This document shows, in pieces, positions 1 to 5,401 of a stretch of 5,401 nt of DNA (its first letter is position 1; each line of letters begins with the position of its first letter). Under the pieces are notes generated by a model that saw nothing but the letters and a program-made list of their open reading frames with translations, was not told the origin of the DNA and searched no databases. The position numbers and the translations under genes are program-made. Where the stretch lies: assembly GCA_007571355.1 (NCBI GenBank), contig RKRO01000407.1:1-5401 (forward strand), in the 5' to 3' direction. Source of the stretch: Candidatus Poribacteria bacterium. GTDB taxonomy: Bacteria; Poribacteria; WGA-4E; WGA-3G.

Positions 1-753
1 GTAATTGTCGTGTTCATCGCTGCAGTGACTTTTAGCGTTCACGCAGGTAAAGACGACTGCAAAAATATAGATGGCGACGGTGCAAAACCGATCAAAGAAG
101 TCGGTAAAGAAGGGGACGCGACTCAGAACGACTATGACGAAGCTGTTGAAGAAGATGACCGGAAAGGCGTTACGTATCTCTCCTTTATCGGTGGCAGTTC
201 ACCGAAACCGAACGCTTGCGGACTTTCTCCCAAGAACCCAGAAGCCGAATGGACGGGTTGGGGTGGCCCCATAGATGTAGATAATGCTACCATCGGCGAA
301 GGTGCTGGTACCCGCAACCACATTGTGATCGGTGGCATCTACTTTGAACGTGGCATCGGTGCACACTCTATTGCTACAGTTGTTTACGATCTAACCGGCG
401 ACAATTACCTTAAATTTGAAGGTTACGTCGGTATGTCGGACGAAAAAGATCCCGCCGAATGCGGTCACGGCGGTAGAGGTGATTTTGTGTTTTCTGTTGA
501 CGGAAAACAGATGTTCAAATCTGAGGTGCTCCAAGGCACCGATGGTGGGAATAACGTTGATGCCGTGAAAGTGGAATTTGACATTCCTGCCAACGCGAAG
601 GAACTCGAAATCATCATGGGAGATGGCGGTGATGGTGCTGGTTGTGATCATTCCGCAATCGGCGATGCCAAACTCCTCAACGGACAAGCACTCGCTGTTG
701 AACCAGCGAACAAACTCCCAACGATTTGGGGACATCTCAAAGATAGTTATTAG
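1..753 (+). CDS. Secreted NPCBM-domain protein, copy 1 (5' end cut by window)
   Basis: Probable exported carbohydrate- or surface-binding protein; no catalytic motif is visible. The reading frame is open to base 1. The first 15 visible residues (VIVVFIAAVTFSVHA) are the end of a signal peptide, with cleavage expected before GKDDC, so only about 10-20 residues are missing; the GTG at 10 lies inside the signal peptide and is not the start. The mature part is 235 residues. It opens with an acidic stretch (IDGDGAKP, then NDYDEAVEEDD). An NPCBM/NEW2-like domain then runs from about residue 60 to 230 of the visible protein, shown by WTGWGG, the GGIYFERGIGAHS strand (family pattern G..Y.kGiG.Ha), YDLTG, VGMSDE, FVFSVDGK and the terminal MGDGGDG..CDHS.IGDA. 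Four cysteines fit an oxidising compartment. The tail VEPANKLPTIWGHLK follows a short linker. It is a tandem paralog of the gene at 1029-1805. The NPCBM call is family recognition by eye; binding of sugars is inference. Confidence 0.8.
   Translation, partial: VIVVFIAAVTFSVHAGKDDCKNIDGDGAKPIKEVGKEGDATQNDYDEAVEEDDRKGVTYLSFIGGSSPKPNACGLSPKNPEAEWTGWGGPIDVDNATIGEGAGTRNHIVIGGIYFERGIGAHSIATVVYDLTGDNYLKFEGYVGMSDEKDPAECGHGGRGDFVFSVDGKQMFKSEVLQGTDGGNNVDAVKVEFDIPANAKELEIIMGDGGDGAGCDHSAIGDAKLLNGQALAVEPANKLPTIWGHLKDSY
694..753 (+). repeat. Near-identical 3'-end block, copy 1 of 2
   Basis: Bases 694-742 are identical to 1746-1794 (49 bases), and the remaining 11 bases to the stop codon differ at two positions. 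The block encodes the C-terminal tail AVEPANKLPTIWGHLK. Just upstream the two genes differ strongly in the linker (NGQAL versus TPLAT), and elsewhere they carry many synonymous differences. This identity is therefore greater than the rest of the alignment would predict. Confidence 0.75.
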
Positions 754-783
754 AGATGCCGCTTGAAATAGGTGTACAATCTT

Positions 784-847
784 AAACCTGATTTGGAAAT
801 GTTTCGTTGTATGGATATATCGAAACTTTCGCTAAATCAAGTTTTTT
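784..847 (+). terminator. Long imperfect hairpin with T run, probable terminator of copy 1
   Basis: A nested inverted repeat gives about 20 base pairs in four blocks. AAAC (784-787) pairs with GTTT (841-844), TGATTT (789-794) with AAATCA (834-839), GAAA (796-799) with TTTC (827-830), and GTTTCG (801-806) with CGAAAC (821-826). One- to three-base interruptions separate the blocks, around a 14-base loop at 807-820. The 3' arm runs into T6 at 842-847. It lies 30 bases after the stop codon of the first gene. The stem is AT-rich, so it is not a textbook strong terminator; it could instead be a palindromic repeat or an RNA-processing site. Confidence 0.45.
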
Positions 848-878
848 GCTTGCAATTATGTGTGATATATTTTAAGAT
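843..878 (+). promoter_or_regulatory. Candidate promoter for NPCBM copy 2
   Basis: This is the most AT-rich and promoter-like stretch between the two paralogs. One reading is an extended -10: TATATT at 866-871 with TG at 863-864, but only a T-rich -35 region. The other is TTGCAA at 850-855, a 17-base spacer and TAAGAT at 873-878. Either would start transcription near 880-885 and leave a leader of about 145 bases before the TTG start codon. No riboswitch or operator was recognised in that leader. The call rests on consensus resemblance alone, and the promoter preferences of this organism are unknown. Confidence 0.35.
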
Positions 879-1014
879 AACCGACATTAGATGCTGTATT
901 TACTGTTGGTGTCTTTACCAAAAACCAAAGTTATTCAGTTTGTCATGGTAGGAGCGATCTCTCACTGTGATGCTGGGTTGATTGCTGAAAACTGAATGCT
1001 TCTTAGGAAAAAAT

Positions 1015-1019
1015 GGAGG
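1015..1019 (+). promoter_or_regulatory. Ribosome binding site that decides the TTG start of copy 2
   Basis: GGAGG lies nine bases before the TTG at 1029. The ATG at 996 has no purine-rich Shine-Dalgarno upstream and follows directly on an in-frame TGA at 993-995, so it is merely the first ATG in the open frame. Starting at 1029 gives a normal signal peptide beginning MKHNILLALS. Starting at 996 would add 11 residues rich in Arg and Lys. Confidence 0.6.
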
Positions 1020-1028
1020 TTCAGAACA

Positions 1029-1805
1029 TTGAAACATAACATTCTATTGGCGCTAAGTGTCCTACTCATCGTTGGACTTGCCATCAGTGTTCACGCTGCC
1101 AAAAGCGACTGTACAAACCTTGATGGCGACGGCGCGAAACCTATCGCGGAGGTATCCTCAGAAGATGTCGGCGTTCAGAACGATTACGACGCAGTCGTTG
1201 AGGATGACACACGGGACGGTGTTGTCTATCTCGCTTTAATCGGTGGCAGTCAACCTGCGCCGAACGCTTGTGGACTCATTCCGAAAAACCCGGCAGCCCA
1301 ATGGACAGGTTGGGGTGGTCCACTTGATACAGACAACGTTACCATCGGCGAAGGCGGCGGAACCCGCAACCACATTGTGATCGGTGGTATCTATTTCGAG
1401 CGTGGTCTTGGTGCACACTCAGTCGGCACGCTTGTCTATGATCTGACAGGTGATGATTATGTCAAATTTGAGGGGTATGTCGGCATGTCCGATGAAAAAG
1501 ACCCAGGAGACTGTGGGCACGGTGGCAGCGGCGATTTTATTTTTTCCATTGACGGTACAGAAGTCTTCGCATCCGAAACGCTTCAAGGAACCGTAGATGG
1601 CGAAAATGTTGATGCACTCAAAGTGGAATTTGAGATTCCCACTGGCGCACAAGAATTGACAATCATCATGGGTGACGGGGGCGATGGTGCCGGCTGCGAC
1701 CACTCCGCAATCGGCGATGCCAGACTCCTCACGCCGTTAGCAACGGCTGTTGAACCAGCGAACAAACTCCCAACGATTTGGGGACATCTCAAAGGCAGTT
1801 ATTAG
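1029..1805 (+). CDS. Secreted NPCBM-domain protein, copy 2
   Basis: Paralog of the gene at 1-753, probably an exported carbohydrate- or surface-binding protein. From the TTG start it has 258 residues (269 if the ATG at 996 were used). A signal peptide (MKHN, then a hydrophobic core ILLALSVLLIVGLAI) ends at SVHA, leaving a mature protein of 235 residues beginning AKSDC. It aligns with copy 1 without a single gap, with roughly 70% identity by eye. The NPCBM-like domain shows the same landmarks: WTGWGG, GGIYFERGLGAHS, YDLTG, VGMSDE, FIFSIDG and MGDGGDGAGCDHSAIGDA. The same four cysteines are kept (in KSDC, NACGL, GDCGHG and AGCDHS). Most of the acidic N-terminal residues and the tail VEPANKLPTIWGHLK are also kept. 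No enzyme motif is visible. A separate promoter and a downstream hairpin suggest a monocistronic unit. The partner ligand is unknown. Confidence 0.82.
   Translation: MKHNILLALSVLLIVGLAISVHAAKSDCTNLDGDGAKPIAEVSSEDVGVQNDYDAVVEDDTRDGVVYLALIGGSQPAPNACGLIPKNPAAQWTGWGGPLDTDNVTIGEGGGTRNHIVIGGIYFERGLGAHSVGTLVYDLTGDDYVKFEGYVGMSDEKDPGDCGHGGSGDFIFSIDGTEVFASETLQGTVDGENVDALKVEFEIPTGAQELTIIMGDGGDGAGCDHSAIGDARLLTPLATAVEPANKLPTIWGHLKGSY
1746..1805 (+). repeat. Near-identical 3'-end block, copy 2 of 2
   Basis: Partner of 694-753: the first 49 bases are identical and there are two differences in the last 11, one of which helps change Asp to Gly near the C-terminus. It encodes the same C-terminal tail. Either the tail is under strong constraint, or recent gene conversion has homogenised the 3' ends. 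Confidence 0.75.
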
Positions 1806-1829
1806 AAAGTGTGGTAATATCGCTTTTGC

Positions 1830-1860
1830 AGGCGCGGTTTCAAGCCGCGCCTATTTTAAT
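1830..1860 (+). terminator. Rho-independent terminator for NPCBM copy 2, between convergent genes
   Basis: A perfect 8-bp stem, AGGCGCGG (1830-1837) with CCGCGCCT (1845-1852), closes a seven-base loop and is followed on the plus strand by ATTTTAAT. It lies 24 bases after the stop codon of copy 2. Reading from the minus strand, the hairpin is followed by GCAAAAGCG, so it is a poor terminator in that direction. The stop codon of the TPR gene (1851-1853) falls in the stem. Confidence 0.6.
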
Positions 1861-3437
1861 TGACGAAGCTGCTTGAGCATCTCCAATGCCTTTCTGTTAC
1901 CCGGCTCTAGCTGAAGCCTCTTTTCAAACGCCTCAATTGCCGACGGAATATCCCCGATTTCCTGATACGCGATACCCATCGCCTCATAGGCGGGGCCGTG
2001 CGCGCTATCAAGTTCAATAGCCTTCTCAAACCGTGCAATCGCCATCTCGTAATCTCCTTTCGTCAGAAAGATGAGTCCAAGTCTATAAACCGCTTGTACG
2101 TCGCTCGGTTCATCGGCGATAACGATCTTGTAATGTGGTTCCGCCTCAGCATAACGCCGCATTTTCCAATAAACCCCAGCGAGGTCCCGATGCAACGCGC
2201 TTTTTGTCGGTAGCAGTTCAAGTGCCTTTTGGTATTGCGCGCTTGCCTGTTCCAGTTGCCCGATATCCTCATAGGTCAGCGCAAGGTTGGCGTGGACATT
2301 CGCTAAAAATGTGGTATACTCCGGATCACGGGCTTTGTCAGAGGGTTGTGAATTTCTAACATTGTTGTGGAACAGTTGAATCGCCTTTTTGCTTGTTAGA
2401 ATTGCCGCATCAGGCTGTCCGGTTTCATAGTAGATTTGCGCAATATGGTTGTAACTCTGCGCTTGTAGATAGGCGATCTCGTGTGGATTCTTCTCTTTCT
2501 GAACGTCTTTATCGCTGTGAAGTAACGTCTGTACATGTTTCAATGCTGCGAGTGCTTCGCCATATCTTTTAATGTGAAGGAGTGAAACGCCGTAGTTGAG
2601 CCACACGTCTATATCCTTTTGTGTTCGGGAAATCAGCACTTCAAATTCGGCGACGGCACTTGCATAATTTCCTTCTGTCATATACCGTCTACCGCGTTCT
2701 GCATACAGCGGTGCGGTGACACCGGCTTGAAGCACCTCCCGCCACACCGGGTCAGAGAGTTCACCGTATTCAGTAGTGTGCCGAGCGGCTTGTGCGTGCT
2801 GTTTTGCTGCCTGTTTATCACCCAATGCGATGGCGACCTGCGCCATTAGCGCGTGCGCTTCGCTCTGCTTCGGATTTAGGCGAAGCGCGTTTCCCAGGTG
2901 TGTTTGGGCGAGTTTCATCTGTCGTTGGGTGAGTGCAATTTCACCGAGCCAGAGTTCCGAGAACGGATTGTCCGGTTGGATCCGTTTCGCGCTTTCCAAA
3001 TGTTGTCGTGCTTCATCAAGTTTTCCCAGAGTTCGGAGGGCGGCGGCAAGATAGAGATGCGCCGGTGCGTAGGCATTGTTTAAGGTGCGCGCGCGGTTGA
3101 GATATTTCACAGCTGCTTCCGGTTCACGCCGAGTCGTTAAACGTCCCAGTAAGTAGAGCCATCGGAATTCATCAGGCGCGAGGCTGTTCGCGCGGCGATA
3201 ACACGCTATTGCGGGCACTTCCCAGCGGTGGATCAGATAGACGTGCCCCAATTGTCCCCAGACCTCGGCATCATCAGGGGCGTTCCGAACGGCTTTTTGG
3301 GCTGTTTCAACCGCATTCAAGAGCCGTTTCTCCTCTACCAAGTCGAGATCATCAGGCTGCGGAATATTGAACAAACGTTCTGCAAATACGGGAGCACTGA
3401 TTAACAGCAGCAGAAGTAAGAACGATAATTTCTTCAA
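1851..3437 (-). CDS. Exported TPR-repeat protein
   Basis: A protein-interaction scaffold of 528 residues built almost wholly of tetratricopeptide repeats. The signal peptide is MKK plus a leucine-rich core ending APVFA (residues 1-19), so it is probably periplasmic or secreted; there is no lipobox and no further membrane segment. TPR units of about 34 residues can be followed at roughly 57-90, 91-124, 125-158, 159-200, 242-276, 277-305, 327-360, 380-413, 414-447, 448-481 and 482-515. The last ones are the most canonical, for example GDYEMAIARFEKAIELD and GDIPSAIEAFEKRLQLEP. A charged, less regular stretch near 305-320 and another near 358-376 break the array. The start is TTG, overlapping the stop of the upstream ASPIC gene in the four bases TTGA, with AAGGGG seven bases upstream. 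This signals translational coupling and co-expression. TPR proteins often neighbour ASPIC/UnbV proteins in environmental bacteria; the exact role and partner are not shown by sequence. Confidence 0.88.
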   Translation of the reverse strand: MKKLSFLLLLLLISAPVFAERLFNIPQPDDLDLVEEKRLLNAVETAQKAVRNAPDDAEVWGQLGHVYLIHRWEVPAIACYRRANSLAPDEFRWLYLLGRLTTRREPEAAVKYLNRARTLNNAYAPAHLYLAAALRTLGKLDEARQHLESAKRIQPDNPFSELWLGEIALTQRQMKLAQTHLGNALRLNPKQSEAHALMAQVAIALGDKQAAKQHAQAARHTTEYGELSDPVWREVLQAGVTAPLYAERGRRYMTEGNYASAVAEFEVLISRTQKDIDVWLNYGVSLLHIKRYGEALAALKHVQTLLHSDKDVQKEKNPHEIAYLQAQSYNHIAQIYYETGQPDAAILTSKKAIQLFHNNVRNSQPSDKARDPEYTTFLANVHANLALTYEDIGQLEQASAQYQKALELLPTKSALHRDLAGVYWKMRRYAEAEPHYKIVIADEPSDVQAVYRLGLIFLTKGDYEMAIARFEKAIELDSAHGPAYEAMGIAYQEIGDIPSAIEAFEKRLQLEPGNRKALEMLKQLRQLK

Positions 3438-5173
3438 AACGCTACCCCTTCACCCTGGTAAACCGTTATACGTCGGTTAGAAGTTGTCCCTGGAAATCTT
3501 TCACGTTTTCCATCTTGCCATCGCACCTCAATTGCTTCAATTTTGTCGATGGCCCCTAACCCGAAATGCACAACCGGGTCACTGCTACTGAGGTAACCCG
3601 TTCCGGGCAGCACGTAGCCTGTCAATGTGCGTGAGTCTGCTCGGAGTGTTACTTCTGCGCCGTATGCGTCTCGATTTTGGGTGATTGCCTGCACAAAAAG
3701 ATAGTGATGCTCTGGCGGTGGTGCGTCGTTTCGGAAAAAGCGGAGCCGATTATCGTGACTGCTCACGACCATATCCACATCGCCGTCGTTGTCAATATCA
3801 CCGAAAGCCATCCCGCGGCTCACTTCAACGCGCCCCGTGAAATCGGGGGCACGAGCACTTACGTCGCTGAAATGGGCAGTCGGAAACCGTTGAAAACCTT
3901 CAGCAAAGAGGTTTCTGGTGAAGTTACGATCTTTATCAGATGGCTGATGGCTATTTTGGAAGAGGAGGTTCGGTTCGGCGTAAAAGTTCCAGAATTTTCC
4001 GAGAGCTGCTCCGTCCAAGATTGCGCCGCGCTTGACGCGCCCATTGACAAGCGCGATATCGAGATCTGCATCGTTATCAAAATCGAGGAAACCGCATCCG
4101 AAACCTGTAAAAGGTAGACCGATTCCGGTGAAGCCTGTGATCTCAGTCATGTCAATAAACATAGAATCGTTCGCAGCGATATAGAGCGTATTTGTTTCAC
4201 TAAACAGGTGCGTTATAAATAGGTCTGGTTGGGCATCCTTGTTGACATCACCGACGGCGATCCCCATACTCGCTTCAGGTTGTCCGTAGGCGTTAAATGC
4301 AAGTCCGTGCAATATGGCTTCCTCGGCGAAAGTGCCGTCAGTCTGATTCACCCAGAGATGGTTCGCCTCACCATCGTTAGCGACATAAAAATCTGCCCAA
4401 CCATCACCTGTGAAATCGAGGCAGACCACGCCGAGACCTCTGCCAGACACGGCTGCGATGCCTGCCTGTTGTGTTACATCTGTGAAAGTGCCGTCGCCAG
4501 TGTTTCGGAACAGTCGATCCGTCATCGGTTCAAAAACACTCGGATGGCAGTAGTCCGGCGCGCTATGTTTCCCCCGGCAAATCGTCTCGGGATCAAACTG
4601 AACGTAATTGGCTACATACAAATCCAAATCCCCATCGCTATCGTAGTCGCCAAAGGTTGCGGACGTTCCCCATGCATTGTTTGAGAGCCCCACGTCTTCT
4701 AAAGCGAACGTACCGTCTCCGTTGTTTCGGTAAAACGCGTCGGGCCCGTAGTTCGTCACGTAGACATCCACATGACCGTCGTTATTCACATCACCGATAG
4801 CGACACCTTGTCCGTATCCGGGGTGTCCGATACCGGCGGCTTCCGTCACGTCAACAAACGTTCCATTGGACCGTTGCTGAAAAAGCCGATTCGGTGCAGC
4901 TGAATTTTCCTTTCCGGGTGGTGGAAATCGGATGTGCAGGACATCCAGATCGCCATCGCTGTCGTAGTCTAAAAGTGCAACACCGCTCCCGACGATCTCT
5001 GGTAGCGCGTGTGTGCCGGGGGGCCAGGTTGTTGCTGTTTGTGAAAAGCCGAGTGCTGCGGTCACTTCCGAAAATAGGGGTTCATCTGCTTCGGCGCGCC
5101 CTGTCCACAAGAGAATCGTAGCGATAGTAAACGTTGCAGTACATAGTTTCGTAAAAAAGTGATTACCCGACAT
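3434..5173 (-). CDS. Secreted FG-GAP/VCBS repeat protein with ASPIC/UnbV domain (CRTAC1-like)
   Basis: Extracellular or periplasmic beta-propeller protein of 579 residues. An N-terminal signal peptide ends at about residue 29 (RAEA, then DEPLF). Seven calcium-binding-type loops of the D.D.DG..D pattern mark integrin-like FG-GAP/VCBS blades at residues 69-78, 128-137, 176-185, 253-262, 309-318, 364-373 and 459-468. The fifth (DVNKDAQPDL) and sixth (DFDNDADLDI) lack the usual glycine. Blade-end motifs such as RNNGDGTF and RNTGDGTFTDVT recur. The pair C199 and C208 (CRGKHSAPDYCHP) matches the C...YC.P signature of this family. Residues about 503-570 form the ASPIC/UnbV domain (GAEVTL, GYLSSSDPVVHFGLG, IEVRWQDGKRERF). 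Family length is usually 500-650 residues, so the protein looks complete. Start ATG at 5173, with GGGAG ten bases upstream. It lies 14 bases after the preceding gene and overlaps the TPR gene by four bases. Likely roles are adhesion or protein assembly; no substrate is known. Confidence 0.9.
   Translation of the reverse strand: MSGNHFFTKLCTATFTIATILLWTGRAEADEPLFSEVTAALGFSQTATTWPPGTHALPEIVGSGVALLDYDSDGDLDVLHIRFPPPGKENSAAPNRLFQQRSNGTFVDVTEAAGIGHPGYGQGVAIGDVNNDGHVDVYVTNYGPDAFYRNNGDGTFALEDVGLSNNAWGTSATFGDYDSDGDLDLYVANYVQFDPETICRGKHSAPDYCHPSVFEPMTDRLFRNTGDGTFTDVTQQAGIAAVSGRGLGVVCLDFTGDGWADFYVANDGEANHLWVNQTDGTFAEEAILHGLAFNAYGQPEASMGIAVGDVNKDAQPDLFITHLFSETNTLYIAANDSMFIDMTEITGFTGIGLPFTGFGCGFLDFDNDADLDIALVNGRVKRGAILDGAALGKFWNFYAEPNLLFQNSHQPSDKDRNFTRNLFAEGFQRFPTAHFSDVSARAPDFTGRVEVSRGMAFGDIDNDGDVDMVVSSHDNRLRFFRNDAPPPEHHYLFVQAITQNRDAYGAEVTLRADSRTLTGYVLPGTGYLSSSDPVVHFGLGAIDKIEAIEVRWQDGKRERFPGTTSNRRITVYQGEGVAF
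3445..3450 (-). promoter_or_regulatory. Ribosome binding site for the TTG start of the TPR gene
   Basis: AAGGGG on the minus strand lies within the last codons of the ASPIC gene, seven bases before the TTG at 3437. It supports the non-ATG start, which also gives a complete signal peptide directly after the initiator. Confidence 0.6.
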
Positions 5174-5183
5174 TTGCTTATCG

Positions 5184-5189
5184 CTCCCT
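5184..5189 (-). promoter_or_regulatory. Ribosome binding site for the ASPIC/UnbV gene
   Basis: AGGGAG on the minus strand ends ten bases before the ATG at 5173 and overlaps the TAG stop codon (5188-5190) of the preceding gene. Such tight packing is typical of an operon. Confidence 0.55.
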
Positions 5190-5401
5190 ACGGCAAAATT
5201 ACAAATTCCAGTCGGCGGTGTGCTTCACGCAATGCTGCCTCTACACGCTCCGGTGTTTCGGCGCGGGCGAAGATGAAACCGAGATAGCGTGCCCCTTCCG
5301 GTAATGGAACGACCTCACCGCCGATTGGAATCGTGATGTTCACCTCAACGATCCCATCTACATGATGTGCTGCTGTCTGACCGCGTACTTCCCCTAATAT
5401 C
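5188..5401 (-). CDS. C-terminal fragment of a probable ATP-grasp family ligase (5' end outside window)
   Basis: The last 70 residues of a protein, read on the minus strand from 5400 to a TAG at 5190-5188; the start lies beyond the window. The visible part contains HHVDGIVEVNITIPIGGEVV, then PEGARYLGFIFARAETPERV and an amphipathic helix, EAALREAHRRLEFVI. The pattern 'yLGFIFA...TPE.VE.ALR.AH..L.F.I' resembles the closing segment of ATP-grasp carboxylate-amine or amino-acid ligases, whose catalytic residues would lie further upstream and cannot be seen. It is the first visible gene of a probable operon: only 14 bases separate it from the ASPIC gene, whose ribosome binding site overlaps this stop. 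The family call is recognition by eye from a short fragment; a biotin-carboxylase-like C-terminus is the main alternative. Confidence 0.6.
   Translation of the reverse strand, partial: ILGEVRGQTAAHHVDGIVEVNITIPIGGEVVPLPEGARYLGFIFARAETPERVEAALREAHRRLEFVILP

Noticed and set aside
391..735. Minus-strand open frames opposite the NPCBM genes (also 1419-1703 and 1583-1792)
   Set aside because: They recur at the same place in both paralogs only because the coding strands are similar; no ribosome binding site or domain was seen.
906..921. Small hairpin TTGGT...ACCAA in the leader of copy 2
   Set aside because: Five base pairs in AT-rich DNA with no T run or conserved context are expected by chance.
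945..995. A 16-codon upstream frame ending directly at the ATG at 996
   Set aside because: It is in the same frame as copy 2 but has no Shine-Dalgarno and no leader-peptide features such as runs of one amino acid; it is most likely chance.
945..1000. Weak similarity of the spacer (GGAGCGATCTCTC and GATTGCTGAAAACTGA) to dispersed intergenic repeats
   Set aside because: Only one degenerate copy is present in the window and no clear inverted arms could be drawn, so it cannot be supported here.
3677..4117. Long plus-strand open frame opposite the ASPIC/UnbV gene
   Set aside because: It lies wholly inside a gene with clear domains on the other strand; its translation shows no recognisable family, signal peptide or low-complexity relief, so it is a frame shadow. 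The same holds for 4229-4684 and 4894-5121.
5141..5143. Cysteine 11 of the ASPIC protein as a lipoprotein site
   Set aside because: It precedes the hydrophobic core of the signal peptide, and no lipobox surrounds it; the later AEA site fits ordinary cleavage.
3434..5173. Recurring GAC/GAT-rich DNA blocks resembling a nucleotide repeat array
   Set aside because: They are the codons of the FG-GAP calcium-type loops, spaced unevenly (about 45-95 codons) and diverged; this is a protein-level repeat, not a CRISPR or DNA tandem array.

Overview
This looks like a chromosomal fragment from a bacterium of moderate (roughly half) GC content that exports many proteins. It holds five protein genes, two of them cut by the window edges, in two convergent blocks. 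The exported NPCBM-type proteins with a shared '...KLPTIWGHLK.SY' tail, next to ASPIC/UnbV and TPR proteins, recall uncultured environmental lineages such as Candidatus Poribacteria or the Planctomycetes/Acidobacteria group. That placement is an impression from gene content, not something the sequence proves. No RNA gene, CRISPR array, IS element or phage gene was seen.

Plus strand, 1-1805: two tandem paralogous genes encode secreted proteins of 235 mature residues. They align from end to end without a gap. Each carries an NPCBM-like (putative carbohydrate-binding) beta-sandwich domain, four matching cysteines, an acidic N-terminal segment and a nearly identical C-terminal tail. The first gene lacks only its extreme 5' end. 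The 242-275 bases between them hold a long imperfect hairpin followed by a T run (probable terminator), then an AT-rich promoter-like segment and a leader of about 145 bases. The second copy therefore probably has its own transcription start. Its best start is a TTG with a good ribosome binding site, not the ATG further upstream.

Minus strand, 5401-1851: three genes run towards the first block and look like one operon. First comes the last 70 residues of a protein resembling the C-terminus of an ATP-grasp ligase. After 14 bases comes a 579-residue secreted FG-GAP/VCBS and ASPIC/UnbV protein of the CRTAC1 type. It overlaps by four bases (TTGA) a 528-residue exported TPR protein. The overlap implies translational coupling, and the two products probably act together outside the cytoplasm.

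The two blocks converge on a GC-rich hairpin at 1830-1852. Its T-rich tail serves the plus-strand gene, and its stem contains the stop codon of the opposing TPR gene. The most useful leads are the conserved C-terminal tail of the tandem paralogs, the coupled ASPIC-TPR pair downstream of an ATP-grasp-like gene, and the structured spacer between the paralogs.
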